Below, piece after piece: positions 42,907 to 50,738 of a stretch of DNA of 64,000 nucleotides. The notes below the pieces were generated by a model, which made no database searches, was not told the origin of the DNA, and saw nothing but the letters and a program-made list of their open reading frames with translations. Origin of the DNA: Marinococcus luteus_A (GTDB lineage: Bacteria > Bacillota > Bacilli > Bacillales > Marinococcaceae); assembly GCF_034497705.1 (NCBI RefSeq), contig NZ_JAXRUV010000008.1:62001-126000 (forward strand), given 5' to 3'. The position numbers and the translations under genes are program-made. Each line of letters opens with the position of its first letter. The stretch's first letter is position 1.

Positions 42907-43677
42907 ATGAGTAAAACAGCAGTCGTTACCGGATCGGGCCAGGGAATTGGGAAAGGTATTGCGACGCGTCTTGCGAAAGATGGATTCAACCTTGTGATCA
43001 GCGATATTGATAAAGAGAAAATGGAGGAAACGGTGCAGGCCATCAAAGACAGTGGCAATGAAGCCCTGGCTGTGGAAGCCAATGTAACGAGCAGGCAGGA
43101 CATTAACGACCTAGTGAAAAAAGCCGTGGACCATTTCGGAAGCGTGGATGTGTTCGTAAATAATGCAGGCATTGACCACGTTGCTCCGCTATTAAAAGTA
43201 GAGGAAGAAGACATCGAGAAAATTTTCGCGGTGAATGTGAACGGCGTTATTTTTGGGATTCAGGCAGCGGCCGAACAGATGAAAAAACAAGGTGGCGGCA
43301 AAATTATTAACGCGTGCAGTATTGCCGGCCATAAAGGCTTTCCGATGCTCGGCATTTATTCAGCTACCAAGTTTGCGGTTAAAGGTTTAACGCAGGCCTC
43401 CGCGCAGGAACTGGCGCCGGACAACATTACCGTTAACGCCTACTGCCCTGGCGTGGTCGGAACGAGTATGTGGGAGCGCATCGATGCCCGGATGGTCGAA
43501 GAGATGGGGCTCGAAAAACCAGGCGATGCATTCGAGAAATTCACCGCCGGAATTGCTCTGGGACGCCCGCAGACACCAGAGGACGTAGCTAATTTTGTTT
43601 CGTACCTGGCTTCTCCGGACTCGGATTACATGACCGGCCAGGCCGTCCTGATCGACGGCGGAATTGTTTACAATTAA
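42907..43677 (+). CDS. Acetoin (diacetyl) reductase / 2,3-butanediol dehydrogenase, SDR family
   Basis: The 256-residue short-chain dehydrogenase has the NAD motif TGSGQGIGKGIA (8-19), NNAG (85-88) and the catalytic Ser138, Tyr151, Lys155. The VNVNGVIFGIQAAAEQMKKQ segment and the C-terminal GIALGRPQTPEDVANFVSYLASPDSDYMTGQAVLIDGGIVYN closely fit the acetoin reductase (BudC/ButA) subfamily, which interconverts diacetyl, acetoin and 2,3-butanediol. The ribosome site is GGAGGGTGA. It is monocistronic. Confidence 0.88.
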   Translation: MSKTAVVTGSGQGIGKGIATRLAKDGFNLVISDIDKEKMEETVQAIKDSGNEALAVEANVTSRQDINDLVKKAVDHFGSVDVFVNNAGIDHVAPLLKVEEEDIEKIFAVNVNGVIFGIQAAAEQMKKQGGGKIINACSIAGHKGFPMLGIYSATKFAVKGLTQASAQELAPDNITVNAYCPGVVGTSMWERIDARMVEEMGLEKPGDAFEKFTAGIALGRPQTPEDVANFVSYLASPDSDYMTGQAVLIDGGIVYN

Positions 43678-43696
43678 TAGTATGCTTAAATCATCT

Positions 43697-43727
43697 GCGT
43701 CTATCCTTCAGGATAGGCGCTTTTTTA
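43697..43727 (+). terminator. Terminator of the acetoin reductase gene
   Basis: GCGTCTATCC pairs fully (one GU) with GGATAGGCGC around TTCA, followed by TTTTTT. Confidence 0.9.
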
Positions 43728-43940
43728 TTCCTCTTCCCGATACTTCCGGAACTTCCGTACGGAACCAACACAAAGAAGCAGGGCAATAGCTGCCGCCAGA
43801 CTTATCTTGCTGACCATACTCGGAGGCTCTCCGGTAGAAAGACCGTCAATACCGATCAGCATCGCAAACATCACAGCAAAATTACCAATAATACTCGTAA
43901 TCAGATTCCAGTGCTCATCCACAAACATGCGGGAATACAT
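43725..43940 (-). CDS. Small two-helix membrane protein, unknown function
   Basis: The 71-residue protein has two hydrophobic helices (about 13-31 and 44-60), an extracellular loop STGEPPSM and a basic then acidic tail RKFRKYREEE. AAAGGAGGT precedes the ATG at good spacing, which makes it a convincing gene. I recognise no family. It is divergent from the IclR-type gene. Confidence 0.65.
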   Translation of the reverse strand: MYSRMFVDEHWNLITSIIGNFAVMFAMLIGIDGLSTGEPPSMVSKISLAAAIALLLCVGSVRKFRKYREEE

Positions 43941-44042
43941 ATGAACCTCCTTTCCTTACTTTTCCATTTGTCATGTAGTTTTATACTAACATACGAGAAA
44001 AATATGCTACGATGACTGCAGTACTGAAAGGAGGAAGGCTGC

Positions 44043-44801
44043 ATGAATACAAACGGAGTCCAGGCCGTCGATCGCGCTCTCCGTATTATTGACCTGCTCG
44101 CGGAAGCACCGGAGGGTTTGGGCGTGACAGAGCTTGCGAACCGCCTGGACGTTGCCAAAAGCACCGTGCACCGGCTGTTGGCATCGCTTCTACAGAAGGG
44201 CTATGTGAAGCAGGGAAACGAGCGCGACGTGTATACGCTCGGGTTCACTTTCATGGAAATGGGCGAGCGGGTGGCGGAATCCATCGATGTGCGAAAAGCG
44301 GCTGGAGAAATCATTCATGACCTCGCGAAGGCGACAAAAAGCACGGTGCACCTCGTGCAGCTTGAAGGCGCCCAGGTCGTCTATATTGACAAAGTGGAAA
44401 CGTACGCGCGGTTGCGGCTGTTTTCCCGCGTCGGGCGCAAAGCGCCTCTCTACTGCACCGGCGTCGGCAAAGCGCTGCTTGCGTTTCAGCCCCGGCACGT
44501 GCAGAACAAGCTGGTGGACGAGCAGGAAATGATCCAGCACACACAGCATACGATTACGTCCAAAGAAGACATGATGACCGAACTAAAACAAATCGCGCAG
44601 GAAGGCGTGTCCTATGACCGGGAGGAGCACGAGCTTGGTGTTACCTGTGTAGCGGCTCCCATTTTTGATTTCCACCGGCGGGCAGTGGCGGCGGTGAGTG
44701 TAACGATGCCGCACATGAACGCAGAAACAATCGACTGGGAAAAAACCGTTCAGCAGGTGCGGCGGGCGGCGGCAGCCATATCGCAGGAGCTTGGCCATTA
44801 A
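44043..44801 (+). CDS. IclR-family regulator of the galactonate operon
   Basis: The 252-residue regulator has an N-terminal winged helix (AVDRALRIIDLLAEAPEGLGVTELANRLDVAKSTVHRLLASLLQKGYV; about 8-58) and the IclR effector domain (LAKATKSTVHLVQLEGAQVVYIDKVE, RKAPLYCTGVGKALLAF, YDREEHELGVTCVAAPIFD). It lies 125 bases upstream of dgoA on the same strand, and the gap contains an inverted repeat suited to an IclR dimer. It most likely controls dgoA-dgoK-dgoD in response to galactonate or KDPGal. AAAGGAGGAAGG precedes the ATG. Confidence 0.88.
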   Translation: MNTNGVQAVDRALRIIDLLAEAPEGLGVTELANRLDVAKSTVHRLLASLLQKGYVKQGNERDVYTLGFTFMEMGERVAESIDVRKAAGEIIHDLAKATKSTVHLVQLEGAQVVYIDKVETYARLRLFSRVGRKAPLYCTGVGKALLAFQPRHVQNKLVDEQEMIQHTQHTITSKEDMMTELKQIAQEGVSYDREEHELGVTCVAAPIFDFHRRAVAAVSVTMPHMNAETIDWEKTVQQVRRAAAAISQELGH

Positions 44802-44883
44802 AAGAACGCTTTCAATCTGTCGCGTGGTCTGCTACACTGTAAGCGACATTTCCCGCAGGAGATTTTCTTTTTATTCATAATAC

Positions 44884-44909
44884 GGAACATTGTTCCTTAA
44901 TAAGGAACA
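44884..44909. promoter_or_regulatory. Overlapping palindromes, probable IclR operator
   Basis: GGAACATTGTTCC (44884-44896) and TGTTCCTTAATAAGGAACA (about 44891-44909) share the middle TGTTCC half-site, giving three half-sites of GGAACA/TGTTCC. They lie just upstream of the dgoA ribosome site, a position for repression. Confidence 0.65.
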
Positions 44910-44926
44910 AAAGGAGGGCGACGGCT

Positions 44927-45565
44927 ATGAGTATTATTCAGACGATTGAACAGGAGAAAATAGTGCCGATTATTCGCAGCAGCGACAAAACGCAGCTGCA
45001 GCAGGTGATTGAATCGTTATACGCCGGCGGGGCCCGGGTGCTCGAAGTAACGATGAACACGCCGGGTGCGCTTGCGGCGATTGAATGGGCGAAGGCTACC
45101 CACAGCGATCTGCACATTGGCGCGGGCACAGTGCTGGACGCCGAATCCGCGCGCACCGCCATTTTATCCGGCGCGGAATTTCTGCTCGCCCCGACGCTTG
45201 ATGCAAAAACGATTGAAACAGGCAGCCGCTACGGCGTTCCGGTCATTCCGGGTGTACTGACACCGACCGAAATTCTGCAGGCGACCGAAGCCGGAGCGGA
45301 AATGGTGAAAATTTTCCCAATCCGCGCGTTCGGAGCCTCCTATTTGAAGGACGTGCACGGTCCGCTCCCGCACGTACGTGCGATGGCGGTCGGCGGCGTG
45401 TCGCTCGACAACATGCAGGACTACCTGCAGAACGGCTGGCATGCGGTCGGTCTTGGCAGCCAGGTGGTGGACCCGAAAGCGATTGAACGCGGAGACATGA
45501 AGCAGCTGACCCGCAACATGGAAAAAGCCCGCGGCATTCTCCGGGAGGGAGGCGGAAGCCAATGA
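44927..45565 (+). CDS. dgoA: 2-dehydro-3-deoxy-6-phosphogalactonate (KDPGal/KDPG) aldolase
   Basis: The 212-residue class I aldolase cleaves KDPGal (or KDPG) to pyruvate and glyceraldehyde-3-phosphate. Glu40 in LEVTMNTPGA and the Schiff-base Lys128 in EMVKIFP are present, as are IGAGTVLD and the phosphate-binding AVGGVSLDNM. AAAGGAGGG precedes the ATG. The context (dgoK and dgoD behind it, IclR-type regulator in front) points to the D-galactonate pathway, though the enzyme alone could be the KDPG type. It overlaps dgoK by 4 bases. Confidence 0.92.
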   Translation: MSIIQTIEQEKIVPIIRSSDKTQLQQVIESLYAGGARVLEVTMNTPGALAAIEWAKATHSDLHIGAGTVLDAESARTAILSGAEFLLAPTLDAKTIETGSRYGVPVIPGVLTPTEILQATEAGAEMVKIFPIRAFGASYLKDVHGPLPHVRAMAVGGVSLDNMQDYLQNGWHAVGLGSQVVDPKAIERGDMKQLTRNMEKARGILREGGGSQ

Positions 45566-46509
45566 ACGTGATTGTCATTGACGGTGGTACCACCAACACG
45601 CGCATCCGGGTCGTGGATACGGAAACACTTGAGGTCAAAAAACGCGTGTCGCTCGACCAGGGCGTGCGCAACCAGGCGATGGAGCAGGACTTTTCGCTTC
45701 TTGAGCGGCTGATTGATAACGAGCTGGACACGCTGGCTGCCCACTTTACGTTCCGCGACGTGGTCGGCTATGGCATGCTGACGGCGAACATCGGCATGCG
45801 CGAGGTGCCCCACGCCCCGTCGCCGCTCACAATGGAGGAGCTCGCCGAGCGTACGGTGCACGAGCGCTACAATGCCCGGCGCTGGCACTGGATTACCGGC
45901 ATGAAAAACGGTGAGGAGCCGGTCGATGTGATGCGCGGCGAAGAGGTCGAAGCGTTCGGCATGCTGCGTCATACGCCGGCTGAAGGCAGCGGCCTGATCA
46001 TTCTGCCGGGCTCTCATACCAAATACATCCGGGTTGAAGACGGCTCGCGGCTGCTCAGCTGCACATCCACCCTGGCCGGCGAAACGCTCTCCGCGCTCCG
46101 GACATCCACGATTTTATCCGATTCGGTCGGGCCGAAGCTCGTGGAATCGCTCGAGCCGGAGGTGCTGATGGAGGGCTGGGACCTGGCGGAAACGGAAGGG
46201 TTCACGCGCGCGGCGTATTACGTGCGCCTGCGCCACCTGTTTGCTGATTACACCGAAAACGCACGGGCGAATCTGTTGCTCGGTGCAGTGCTGTACGAGG
46301 ATATGAAAGCATTTGAACATGCCGCTGATGGTTCTGACTGGCTGTATCTTGGCGGCCACGGGGCGATGCAGGAGGCGTACCGGCATGTGCTCGAGCAAAA
46401 GCAGGAGCGCCCGATCTATGTCTTTACGAAACACGATCTTGAAAAAGCGTCGCTTCAGGGAGCCCTGCAGCTCGCCAATCTGGAACAAACGAAAGGGGAA
46501 TCCCGATGA
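45562..46509 (+). CDS. dgoK: 2-dehydro-3-deoxygalactonokinase
   Basis: The 315-residue DgoK-family kinase phosphorylates 2-keto-3-deoxygalactonate. Visible are the phosphate-1 loop VIVIDGGTTNTRIRVVD, a central DVMRGEEVEAFGML (the family signature RGEE), and LPGSHTKYIRVEDGSRL. It is ATGA-coupled to dgoA before it and dgoD after it. Confidence 0.93.
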   Translation: MNVIVIDGGTTNTRIRVVDTETLEVKKRVSLDQGVRNQAMEQDFSLLERLIDNELDTLAAHFTFRDVVGYGMLTANIGMREVPHAPSPLTMEELAERTVHERYNARRWHWITGMKNGEEPVDVMRGEEVEAFGMLRHTPAEGSGLIILPGSHTKYIRVEDGSRLLSCTSTLAGETLSALRTSTILSDSVGPKLVESLEPEVLMEGWDLAETEGFTRAAYYVRLRHLFADYTENARANLLLGAVLYEDMKAFEHAADGSDWLYLGGHGAMQEAYRHVLEQKQERPIYVFTKHDLEKASLQGALQLANLEQTKGESR

Positions 46510-47654
46510 AAATCCGATCCTACGAACTATTTCAGGTGCCGCCGCGGTGGCTGTTTCTAAAAATTACGACTGACGAAGGCCTCGAAGGCTGGGGCGAGCC
46601 AATCGTGGAAGGCCGTGCTGCTTCGGTTAAGGCGGCCGTTGATGAACTGATGGAATACATGATCGGGGAAGATCCGATGCGGATTGAGGACCACTGGAAC
46701 AAGCTGTACCGCTCCGGCTTCTACCGCGGCGGACCGATTCACATGAGCGCGCTCGCCGGCATTGACCAGGCGCTCTGGGATATTAAGGGCAAGTTCTACA
46801 ACGCTCCGATTTATGACCTGATGGGCGGCGCCTGCCGGGACAATATCAACATCTACTCCTGGATCGGCGGAGACCGTCCAAGCGACGTCGGGGCAGCGGC
46901 GAAGGAAACTGTGGATTCCGGCTTCCGGGCAATTAAAATGAACGGCACGGAGGAAATGCAGTACATCGATACATTCGATAAGGTGGAAGAAGCGGTCGCC
47001 CGCGTAGCAGCCGTCCGGGAAGCCGTCGGTACAGGCGTCGGCATCGGCATCGACTTTCACGGACGCGTGCACCGGCCGATGGCGAAGGTGATCGCCAAGG
47101 AGCTGGAGCCGTACCATCCGATGTTTATCGAAGAGCCGGTGCTGACCGAAAACATGGAGGCGCTGCAGGAGCTGCGCCAGCATACGCACATTCCGATTGC
47201 GACCGGCGAGCGTATGTATTCGCGCTGGGAGTTTAAAAATATTCTGGCAAACGGATGGGTCGATATTATCCAGCCGGACCTATCGCACGCCGGCGGCATC
47301 ACGGAAGGCAAAAAAATCGCGACGATGGCAGAAGCTTATGACGTCGCGCTGGCGCCCCACTGCCCACTCGGACCGATTGCGCTCGCATCCTGCCTGCAGG
47401 TGGACGCTACAAGCCACAACGCCTTCATCCAGGAGCAGAGCCTCGGCATTCACTACAACCAGAGCAACGACCTGCTCGACTACATTGAAGACAAAAGTGT
47501 ATTTGCCTATGAGGACGGAGCGGTGAAAATGCCGCAGGGACCGGGCCTTGGCATCACGATCAATGAAGACTACGTGCGCGAGCGCGCCAAGGAAAGCCAC
47601 AACTGGAAAAACCCGGTGTGGCGGCATAAAGACGGTACGATTGCCGAATGGTAA
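46506..47654 (+). CDS. dgoD: D-galactonate dehydratase
   Basis: The 382-residue enolase-superfamily enzyme dehydrates D-galactonate to 2-keto-3-deoxygalactonate. Its N-terminal capping domain has WGEPIVEGRA and GGPIHMSALAGIDQALWDIKGK; the barrel has the metal ligands in GIDFHGRVHRP, FIEEPV and ATGERMYSRWEF, the base in ALAPHCPLGPIALAS, and the usual end VWRHKDGTIAEW. This composition is specific for DgoD. It ends the operon at a strong terminator. Confidence 0.95.
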   Translation: MKIRSYELFQVPPRWLFLKITTDEGLEGWGEPIVEGRAASVKAAVDELMEYMIGEDPMRIEDHWNKLYRSGFYRGGPIHMSALAGIDQALWDIKGKFYNAPIYDLMGGACRDNINIYSWIGGDRPSDVGAAAKETVDSGFRAIKMNGTEEMQYIDTFDKVEEAVARVAAVREAVGTGVGIGIDFHGRVHRPMAKVIAKELEPYHPMFIEEPVLTENMEALQELRQHTHIPIATGERMYSRWEFKNILANGWVDIIQPDLSHAGGITEGKKIATMAEAYDVALAPHCPLGPIALASCLQVDATSHNAFIQEQSLGIHYNQSNDLLDYIEDKSVFAYEDGAVKMPQGPGLGITINEDYVRERAKESHNWKNPVWRHKDGTIAEW

Positions 47655-47658
47655 CAAG

Positions 47659-47700
47659 AAATCCAGCATGCTCTCCCAAAAGAGCGTGCTGGATATTTTT
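47659..47700. terminator. Bidirectional terminator after dgoD
   Basis: A 14-bp stem ATCCAGCATGCTCT / AGAGCGTGCTGGAT (one GU pair) with a six-base loop and ATTTTT lies between convergent genes. Confidence 0.88.
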
Positions 47701-48523
47701 ATCCTCTGCGTAAAAAGTCGGTGATACAGGCAAGCAGGTGCGCCGGGGCGTCCTCCTGCACAAGATGGCCGGCATCTGGGATGGGCTCCAGACGGGAGGC
47801 CGGAATAGCTTTATGAAGCGTATGGGCGCGGTCGACCGGAATCCAGGCATCGTTTTCGCCCCACACAATCAAGGCCGGGACAGAAACGTCTCCGTACCGG
47901 GGTTCAATTTCATCCGTGTACTTTTGGTCGGCCTGGGCCATCTGCCGGTAAAAGGCGGGCTGTTTCTCCATGCCGAGCCACGGCGCTTTAATACCCGCAA
48001 GCGTTTCTGCCGTCATAGGCTTGTAGGCCGCGCCCTGGACGTAGGCCTCGACCATCGCTTCGTGGATAAAGTCCGGAATGCCCTGAAAGGCTTCCGTATG
48101 ATTGGACACGTGGGTAAAAAACGATGAGCCCCACGGCGCCACAGCAACCGGATCGATCAGAATCATCCGTTGAAAGGAACGCCCGTTTAACAGATGGGCA
48201 CGCAGCACGGTGGTGCCGCCAAAGTCATGGCCGATAATGATAGGGGCATCAAGGCTCCAGGCGTTCAGCAGCTCGTCCAGGATCTGGTTCTGCACGCCGA
48301 GCGAGACGTCCTGCCCGTTACGCTTTTCCGACTGGCCGTATCCAAGCAGATCATAGTAGTAGACGGTATATGAGCGTTCCAAAGCGGGAAGCAGGTGGCG
48401 CCAGTTAAACGACGACCACGGTGTGCCGTGGACGAGCACGAGCGGCGGCCCGCTGCCCTGCACATCATAGCGTACATTTCCATGCGTCGTACGGATTTTT
48501 TTTGTTAAGCTCCAGTGCTGCAT
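47699..48523 (-). CDS. Alpha/beta hydrolase with Asp nucleophile (haloalkane dehalogenase / epoxide hydrolase-like)
   Basis: The 274-residue hydrolase has HGTPWSSFNWRHLLP (oxyanion HGTP), the nucleophile elbow IIGHDFGGTT with Asp100, an acidic residue in VWGENDAWIP, and the catalytic His in AGHLVQEDAP. An Asp nucleophile and Trp after HGTP are seen in haloalkane and haloacetate dehalogenases and epoxide hydrolases, not in Ser esterases. The substrate is unknown. It is followed within 6 bases (upstream on this strand) by a small membrane protein gene, so both may be in one transcript. Confidence 0.85.
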   Translation of the reverse strand: MQHWSLTKKIRTTHGNVRYDVQGSGPPLVLVHGTPWSSFNWRHLLPALERSYTVYYYDLLGYGQSEKRNGQDVSLGVQNQILDELLNAWSLDAPIIIGHDFGGTTVLRAHLLNGRSFQRMILIDPVAVAPWGSSFFTHVSNHTEAFQGIPDFIHEAMVEAYVQGAAYKPMTAETLAGIKAPWLGMEKQPAFYRQMAQADQKYTDEIEPRYGDVSVPALIVWGENDAWIPVDRAHTLHKAIPASRLEPIPDAGHLVQEDAPAHLLACITDFLRRG

Positions 48524-48529
48524 GAAAGC

Positions 48530-48826
48530 TCACCCCTTTGAAGTTTTTAATGCTTTTCGGATGCCGAGTAAGCAAAGACCGGTTCCGGCACCGAGCCATA
48601 CCATGGCAGCGAGAAATACGAAGCTGAGAGCAGTGATGGGGTTTGAAGCTTCCCACCAGCCGTAGGCAGCTGCACCGGCAGCAGACAGCAGCAGAAGCGC
48701 ACAGACAATAGTGACGACAAGTCCTGGCCGCCTCCGTTTCCGGGCAAGCAGCCGGCTGAATACGACCAGAAGCGCAGCGGTTAAAAAGACAGCGCCCATC
48801 ACGCCGTAATGCTGAAACCATTCCAT
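48530..48826 (-). CDS. Small three-helix membrane protein, unknown function
   Basis: The 98-residue protein has three hydrophobic helices (about 8-26, 36-58 and 66-88) with a basic RLLARKRRRPG loop. The ATG at 48826 is chosen because GGAGGT lies 6 bases upstream; the ATG at 48832 would abut that site directly. I recognise no family. It is the first gene of a probable three-gene minus-strand unit with the hydrolase. Confidence 0.6.
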   Translation of the reverse strand: MEWFQHYGVMGAVFLTAALLVVFSRLLARKRRRPGLVVTIVCALLLLSAAGAAAYGWWEASNPITALSFVFLAAMVWLGAGTGLCLLGIRKALKTSKG

Positions 48827-48845
48827 GATCATACCTCCATAGCGT

Positions 48846-49538
48846 TTAGTTGCCGAGTGCCTTGTTCACAGCTTCAAGGGCGTGGACGCGGGTCGTATCG
48901 ATCACCGGCAGATCCGTATCCTCCGGAGCGATCAGCATGCCGAGCTCCGTGCAGCCTAAAACGATACCCTCCGCCCCGTTTTCCCGCAGCTGCGTCATCA
49001 CCTCGAGCATATAGCTTTTGGATACTGGGCGGATGATACCGTGGCAGAGCTCTTCAAAAATGATGCGGTTAATCTCCGTACGCGCCTCCGGGCCGGGAAC
49101 TTTTACCCCGAGGCCGCCTTCCTGCAGGCCGCCGGTGTAAAACGTTTCCTCCATCGTGTATCTAGTGCCGAGCAGCCCGACACGGGTAAGGTTCTGCCGC
49201 CGGATATCACGAACGGCTGCTTCTGCAATGTGGAGAACCGGCACATTTATGTAATCTTCGATCGTTCCGATGACCTTGTGCATCGTGTTGGTGCAGAGCA
49301 CAATAGAGTCGGCACCTCCCCGTTCAAGAGCTTTGGCCGCTTCTCCGAGCAGTTCCCCGGCTGCTTTCCAGCTGCCTGCGGCCTGCATTTGTTCAATCTC
49401 TTCAAAGTCGACGCTGTACAGGAGACACCGGGCCGAATGCAGGCGGCCGAGCCGGCGGTTTACCTCCTCATTAATCAGCTGATAGTACAGCGCGGAGGAC
49501 TCCCAGCTCATGCCTCCGAGCAGTCCGATAGTTTGCAT
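48846..49538 (-). CDS. Aspartate/glutamate racemase family protein
   Basis: The 230-residue protein starts MQTIGLLGGMSWESSALYYQLINEEVNRRLG and carries the paired catalytic cysteines Cys82 (IVLCTNTMHKV) and Cys196 (IVLGCTELGML) of the two-base racemases. The fold and length match the YgeA/RacX group of broad-specificity amino acid racemases that make D-amino acids. The start at 49538 follows AAAAGGAG with 8 bases; the GTG nine bases earlier overlaps that site. Confidence 0.9.
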   Translation of the reverse strand: MQTIGLLGGMSWESSALYYQLINEEVNRRLGRLHSARCLLYSVDFEEIEQMQAAGSWKAAGELLGEAAKALERGGADSIVLCTNTMHKVIGTIEDYINVPVLHIAEAAVRDIRRQNLTRVGLLGTRYTMEETFYTGGLQEGGLGVKVPGPEARTEINRIIFEELCHGIIRPVSKSYMLEVMTQLRENGAEGIVLGCTELGMLIAPEDTDLPVIDTTRVHALEAVNKALGN

Positions 49539-49610
49539 AGCCTTCACTCCTTTTCCAATGGTATCTTTCTGCCGTTACATGCTTAATATTACTATTTTTG
49601 TCATACTTAA

Positions 49611-49639
49611 TTGGCGCACCATACAAACTGTGTTATGAT
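49611..49639 (+). promoter_or_regulatory. Sigma-A promoter of a small gene
   Basis: TTGGCG (49611-49616), exactly 17 bases, then TATGAT (49634-49639). It directs transcription into the 62-residue ORF at 49707. Confidence 0.6.
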
Positions 49640-49706
49640 TAAGGTATAAGTAAATAGCTTTAGTATAAAAATGGAAACTGAATTTTAGCTTAAGGCGGTT
49701 AGCATT

Positions 49707-49895
49707 ATGGACAAAAGCGCCAGTCAATGCACTGCCAGTGAAACGATATTTTGGTGTATACGAATGATCATATACGATAAACCAAAGCCTGAAAAGCCCG
49801 CGTCTGTATTTCTGCGACCGGAGCTTGGAATAACAAGAAATACTTTTCAACACAGAGTGAGCGGAAATCTTCAGACAATCAGCGCTGATAGATAA
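49707..49895 (+). CDS. Small 62-residue protein, unknown function
   Basis: I do not recognise this ORF (MDKSASQCTASETIFWCIRM, then a Lys/Pro-rich stretch and a basic C terminus). It is supported by context: a sigma-A promoter about 70 bases upstream, a modest AAGGCGG ribosome site, and a terminator hairpin starting 4 bases after its stop. A short regulatory RNA with an incidental ORF is the alternative. Confidence 0.45.
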   Translation: MDKSASQCTASETIFWCIRMIIYDKPKPEKPASVFLRPELGITRNTFQHRVSGNLQTISADR

Positions 49896-49898
49896 GCT

Positions 49899-49928
49899 GC
49901 AGAGATCAACATATCTCTGTGGTTTTTT
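49899..49928 (+). terminator. Terminator of the small 62-residue ORF unit
   Basis: CAGAGAT / ATCTCTG around a six-base loop followed by TGGTTTTTT. Confidence 0.75.
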
Positions 49929-50020
49929 ATGTTTATACGTCCTAAAGACCGACCAGTCCGATTGCCAGCATAGAACATAATACACCGGCAGTAGTTGAAA
50001 AGAAGAACGCTTTTCCTCGC

Positions 50021-50058
50021 AGCCAGTACTAAGAAAGCTTCTTAGTACTGGCTTTTTA
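50021..50058 (+). terminator. Long inverted repeat with T tail
   Basis: AGCCAGTACTAAGAA and TTCTTAGTACTGGCT are perfect 15-base arms around AGC with TTTTT after. This is an unusually long stem, 40 bases before the next gene's start. Confidence 0.7.
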
Positions 50059-50096
50059 TATGTCGGGTCCAATTTTACAGAAAAGAGGCTAAAAAA

Positions 50097-50360
50097 ATGA
50101 CCGCTTCTGCATTTATTTACTGCTACAGCTCAAAAGAACGCGAAGTAATTGTCGGCCGGCGCCAGGATATGAATGTGGATGGATGGAAGCAGAAAGGATA
50201 TACGATCGTGGAATGCAGCGATGAAGAAGAATTGTTCGAAGGTGTAAAAGAGTTTCAGGCAAATGAATGGATTGTCACGATCATGTCGAACCTTTCGCTG
50301 TTTGAAAAATTTCTGCGTGAATCGTCCGCCGTAACAGAAAGCAGACAGAAAAACAGGTAA
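50097..50360 (+). CDS. Small soluble protein, unknown function
   Basis: The 87-residue protein (MTASAFIYCYSSKEREVIVG ... ELFEGVKEFQANEWIVTIM ... FEKFLRESSAVTESRQKNR) has a mixed alpha/beta pattern, no membrane segment and no family I recognise. AAAAGAGG lies 8 bases before the ATG. It stands alone between the long inverted repeat and the iron-uptake region. Confidence 0.55.
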   Translation: MTASAFIYCYSSKEREVIVGRRQDMNVDGWKQKGYTIVECSDEEELFEGVKEFQANEWIVTIMSNLSLFEKFLRESSAVTESRQKNR

Positions 50361-50472
50361 TGATTTTATCGATAAAGACGTAAGGGGCTGCCCTCGCCAC
50401 TAGGTAGCTTCTTAATGTTGGGTGGGATAATGGACAAGTGAAAAAGCGGATGCTATAGTTTGTTTAATTAAA

Positions 50473-50491
50473 GATAATGAGAATCTTTAAT
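50473..50491. promoter_or_regulatory. Fur-box-like site upstream of the His-rich ORF
   Basis: GATAATGAGAATCTTTAAT matches 15 of 19 positions of the classical Fur box GATAATGATAATCATTATC. It lies 38 bases upstream of the His-rich ORF. Confidence 0.5.
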
Positions 50492-50529
50492 ATCTTTTTT
50501 ATTTTGGCTGATCAGAAAGGGGTAGAAGG

Positions 50530-50595
50530 ATGACACATCATCACCATCACTCATTAAGATGGAGAGGATGGTCATCGAGGCCGGGATACTTGTAA
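50530..50595 (+). CDS. His-rich 21-residue leader ORF
   Basis: The ORF reads MT, five His, then SLRWRGWSSRPGYL and stop. AGAAAGGGG lies 7 bases before the ATG, a near-ideal ribosome site for so short a frame. It sits between two Fur-box sites upstream of the siderophore transporter. It could be a regulatory leader peptide sensing histidine or metal, or a small metal-binding peptide. Function is unknown, and it is too short to assign to a family. Confidence 0.5.
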   Translation: MTHHHHHSLRWRGWSSRPGYL

Positions 50596-50685
50596 CCGGA
50601 CGGTCTTTTCCGGCAGCAGGTTTTTATACAGTAATAGCAGAAAAAGACGTCTAGAAAATAAATTCAAGAAAGACTATATACTCGT

Positions 50686-50714
50686 TTGACATTTTCACAA
50701 ATTTCCTCTATATT
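50686..50714 (+). promoter_or_regulatory. Sigma-A promoter of the siderophore transporter operon
   Basis: TTGACA (50686-50691), 17 bases, TATATT (50709-50714): a near-consensus sigma-A promoter. Confidence 0.8.
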
Positions 50715-50723
50715 TATCGATAT

Positions 50724-50738
50724 TGATAATCATTATCA
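50724..50738. promoter_or_regulatory. Fur box (perfect 7-1-7)
   Basis: TGATAATCATTATCA is the exact 7-1-7 inverted repeat bound by Bacillus Fur. It covers the likely transcription start, so iron-loaded Fur would block the operon. Confidence 0.85.

Noticed and set aside
50360..50460. Third full copy of the modular repeat
   Set aside because: Only about 20 bases (TGGACAAGTGAAAAAGCGGA) resemble the block junction; the rest does not align, so it is at most a remnant.
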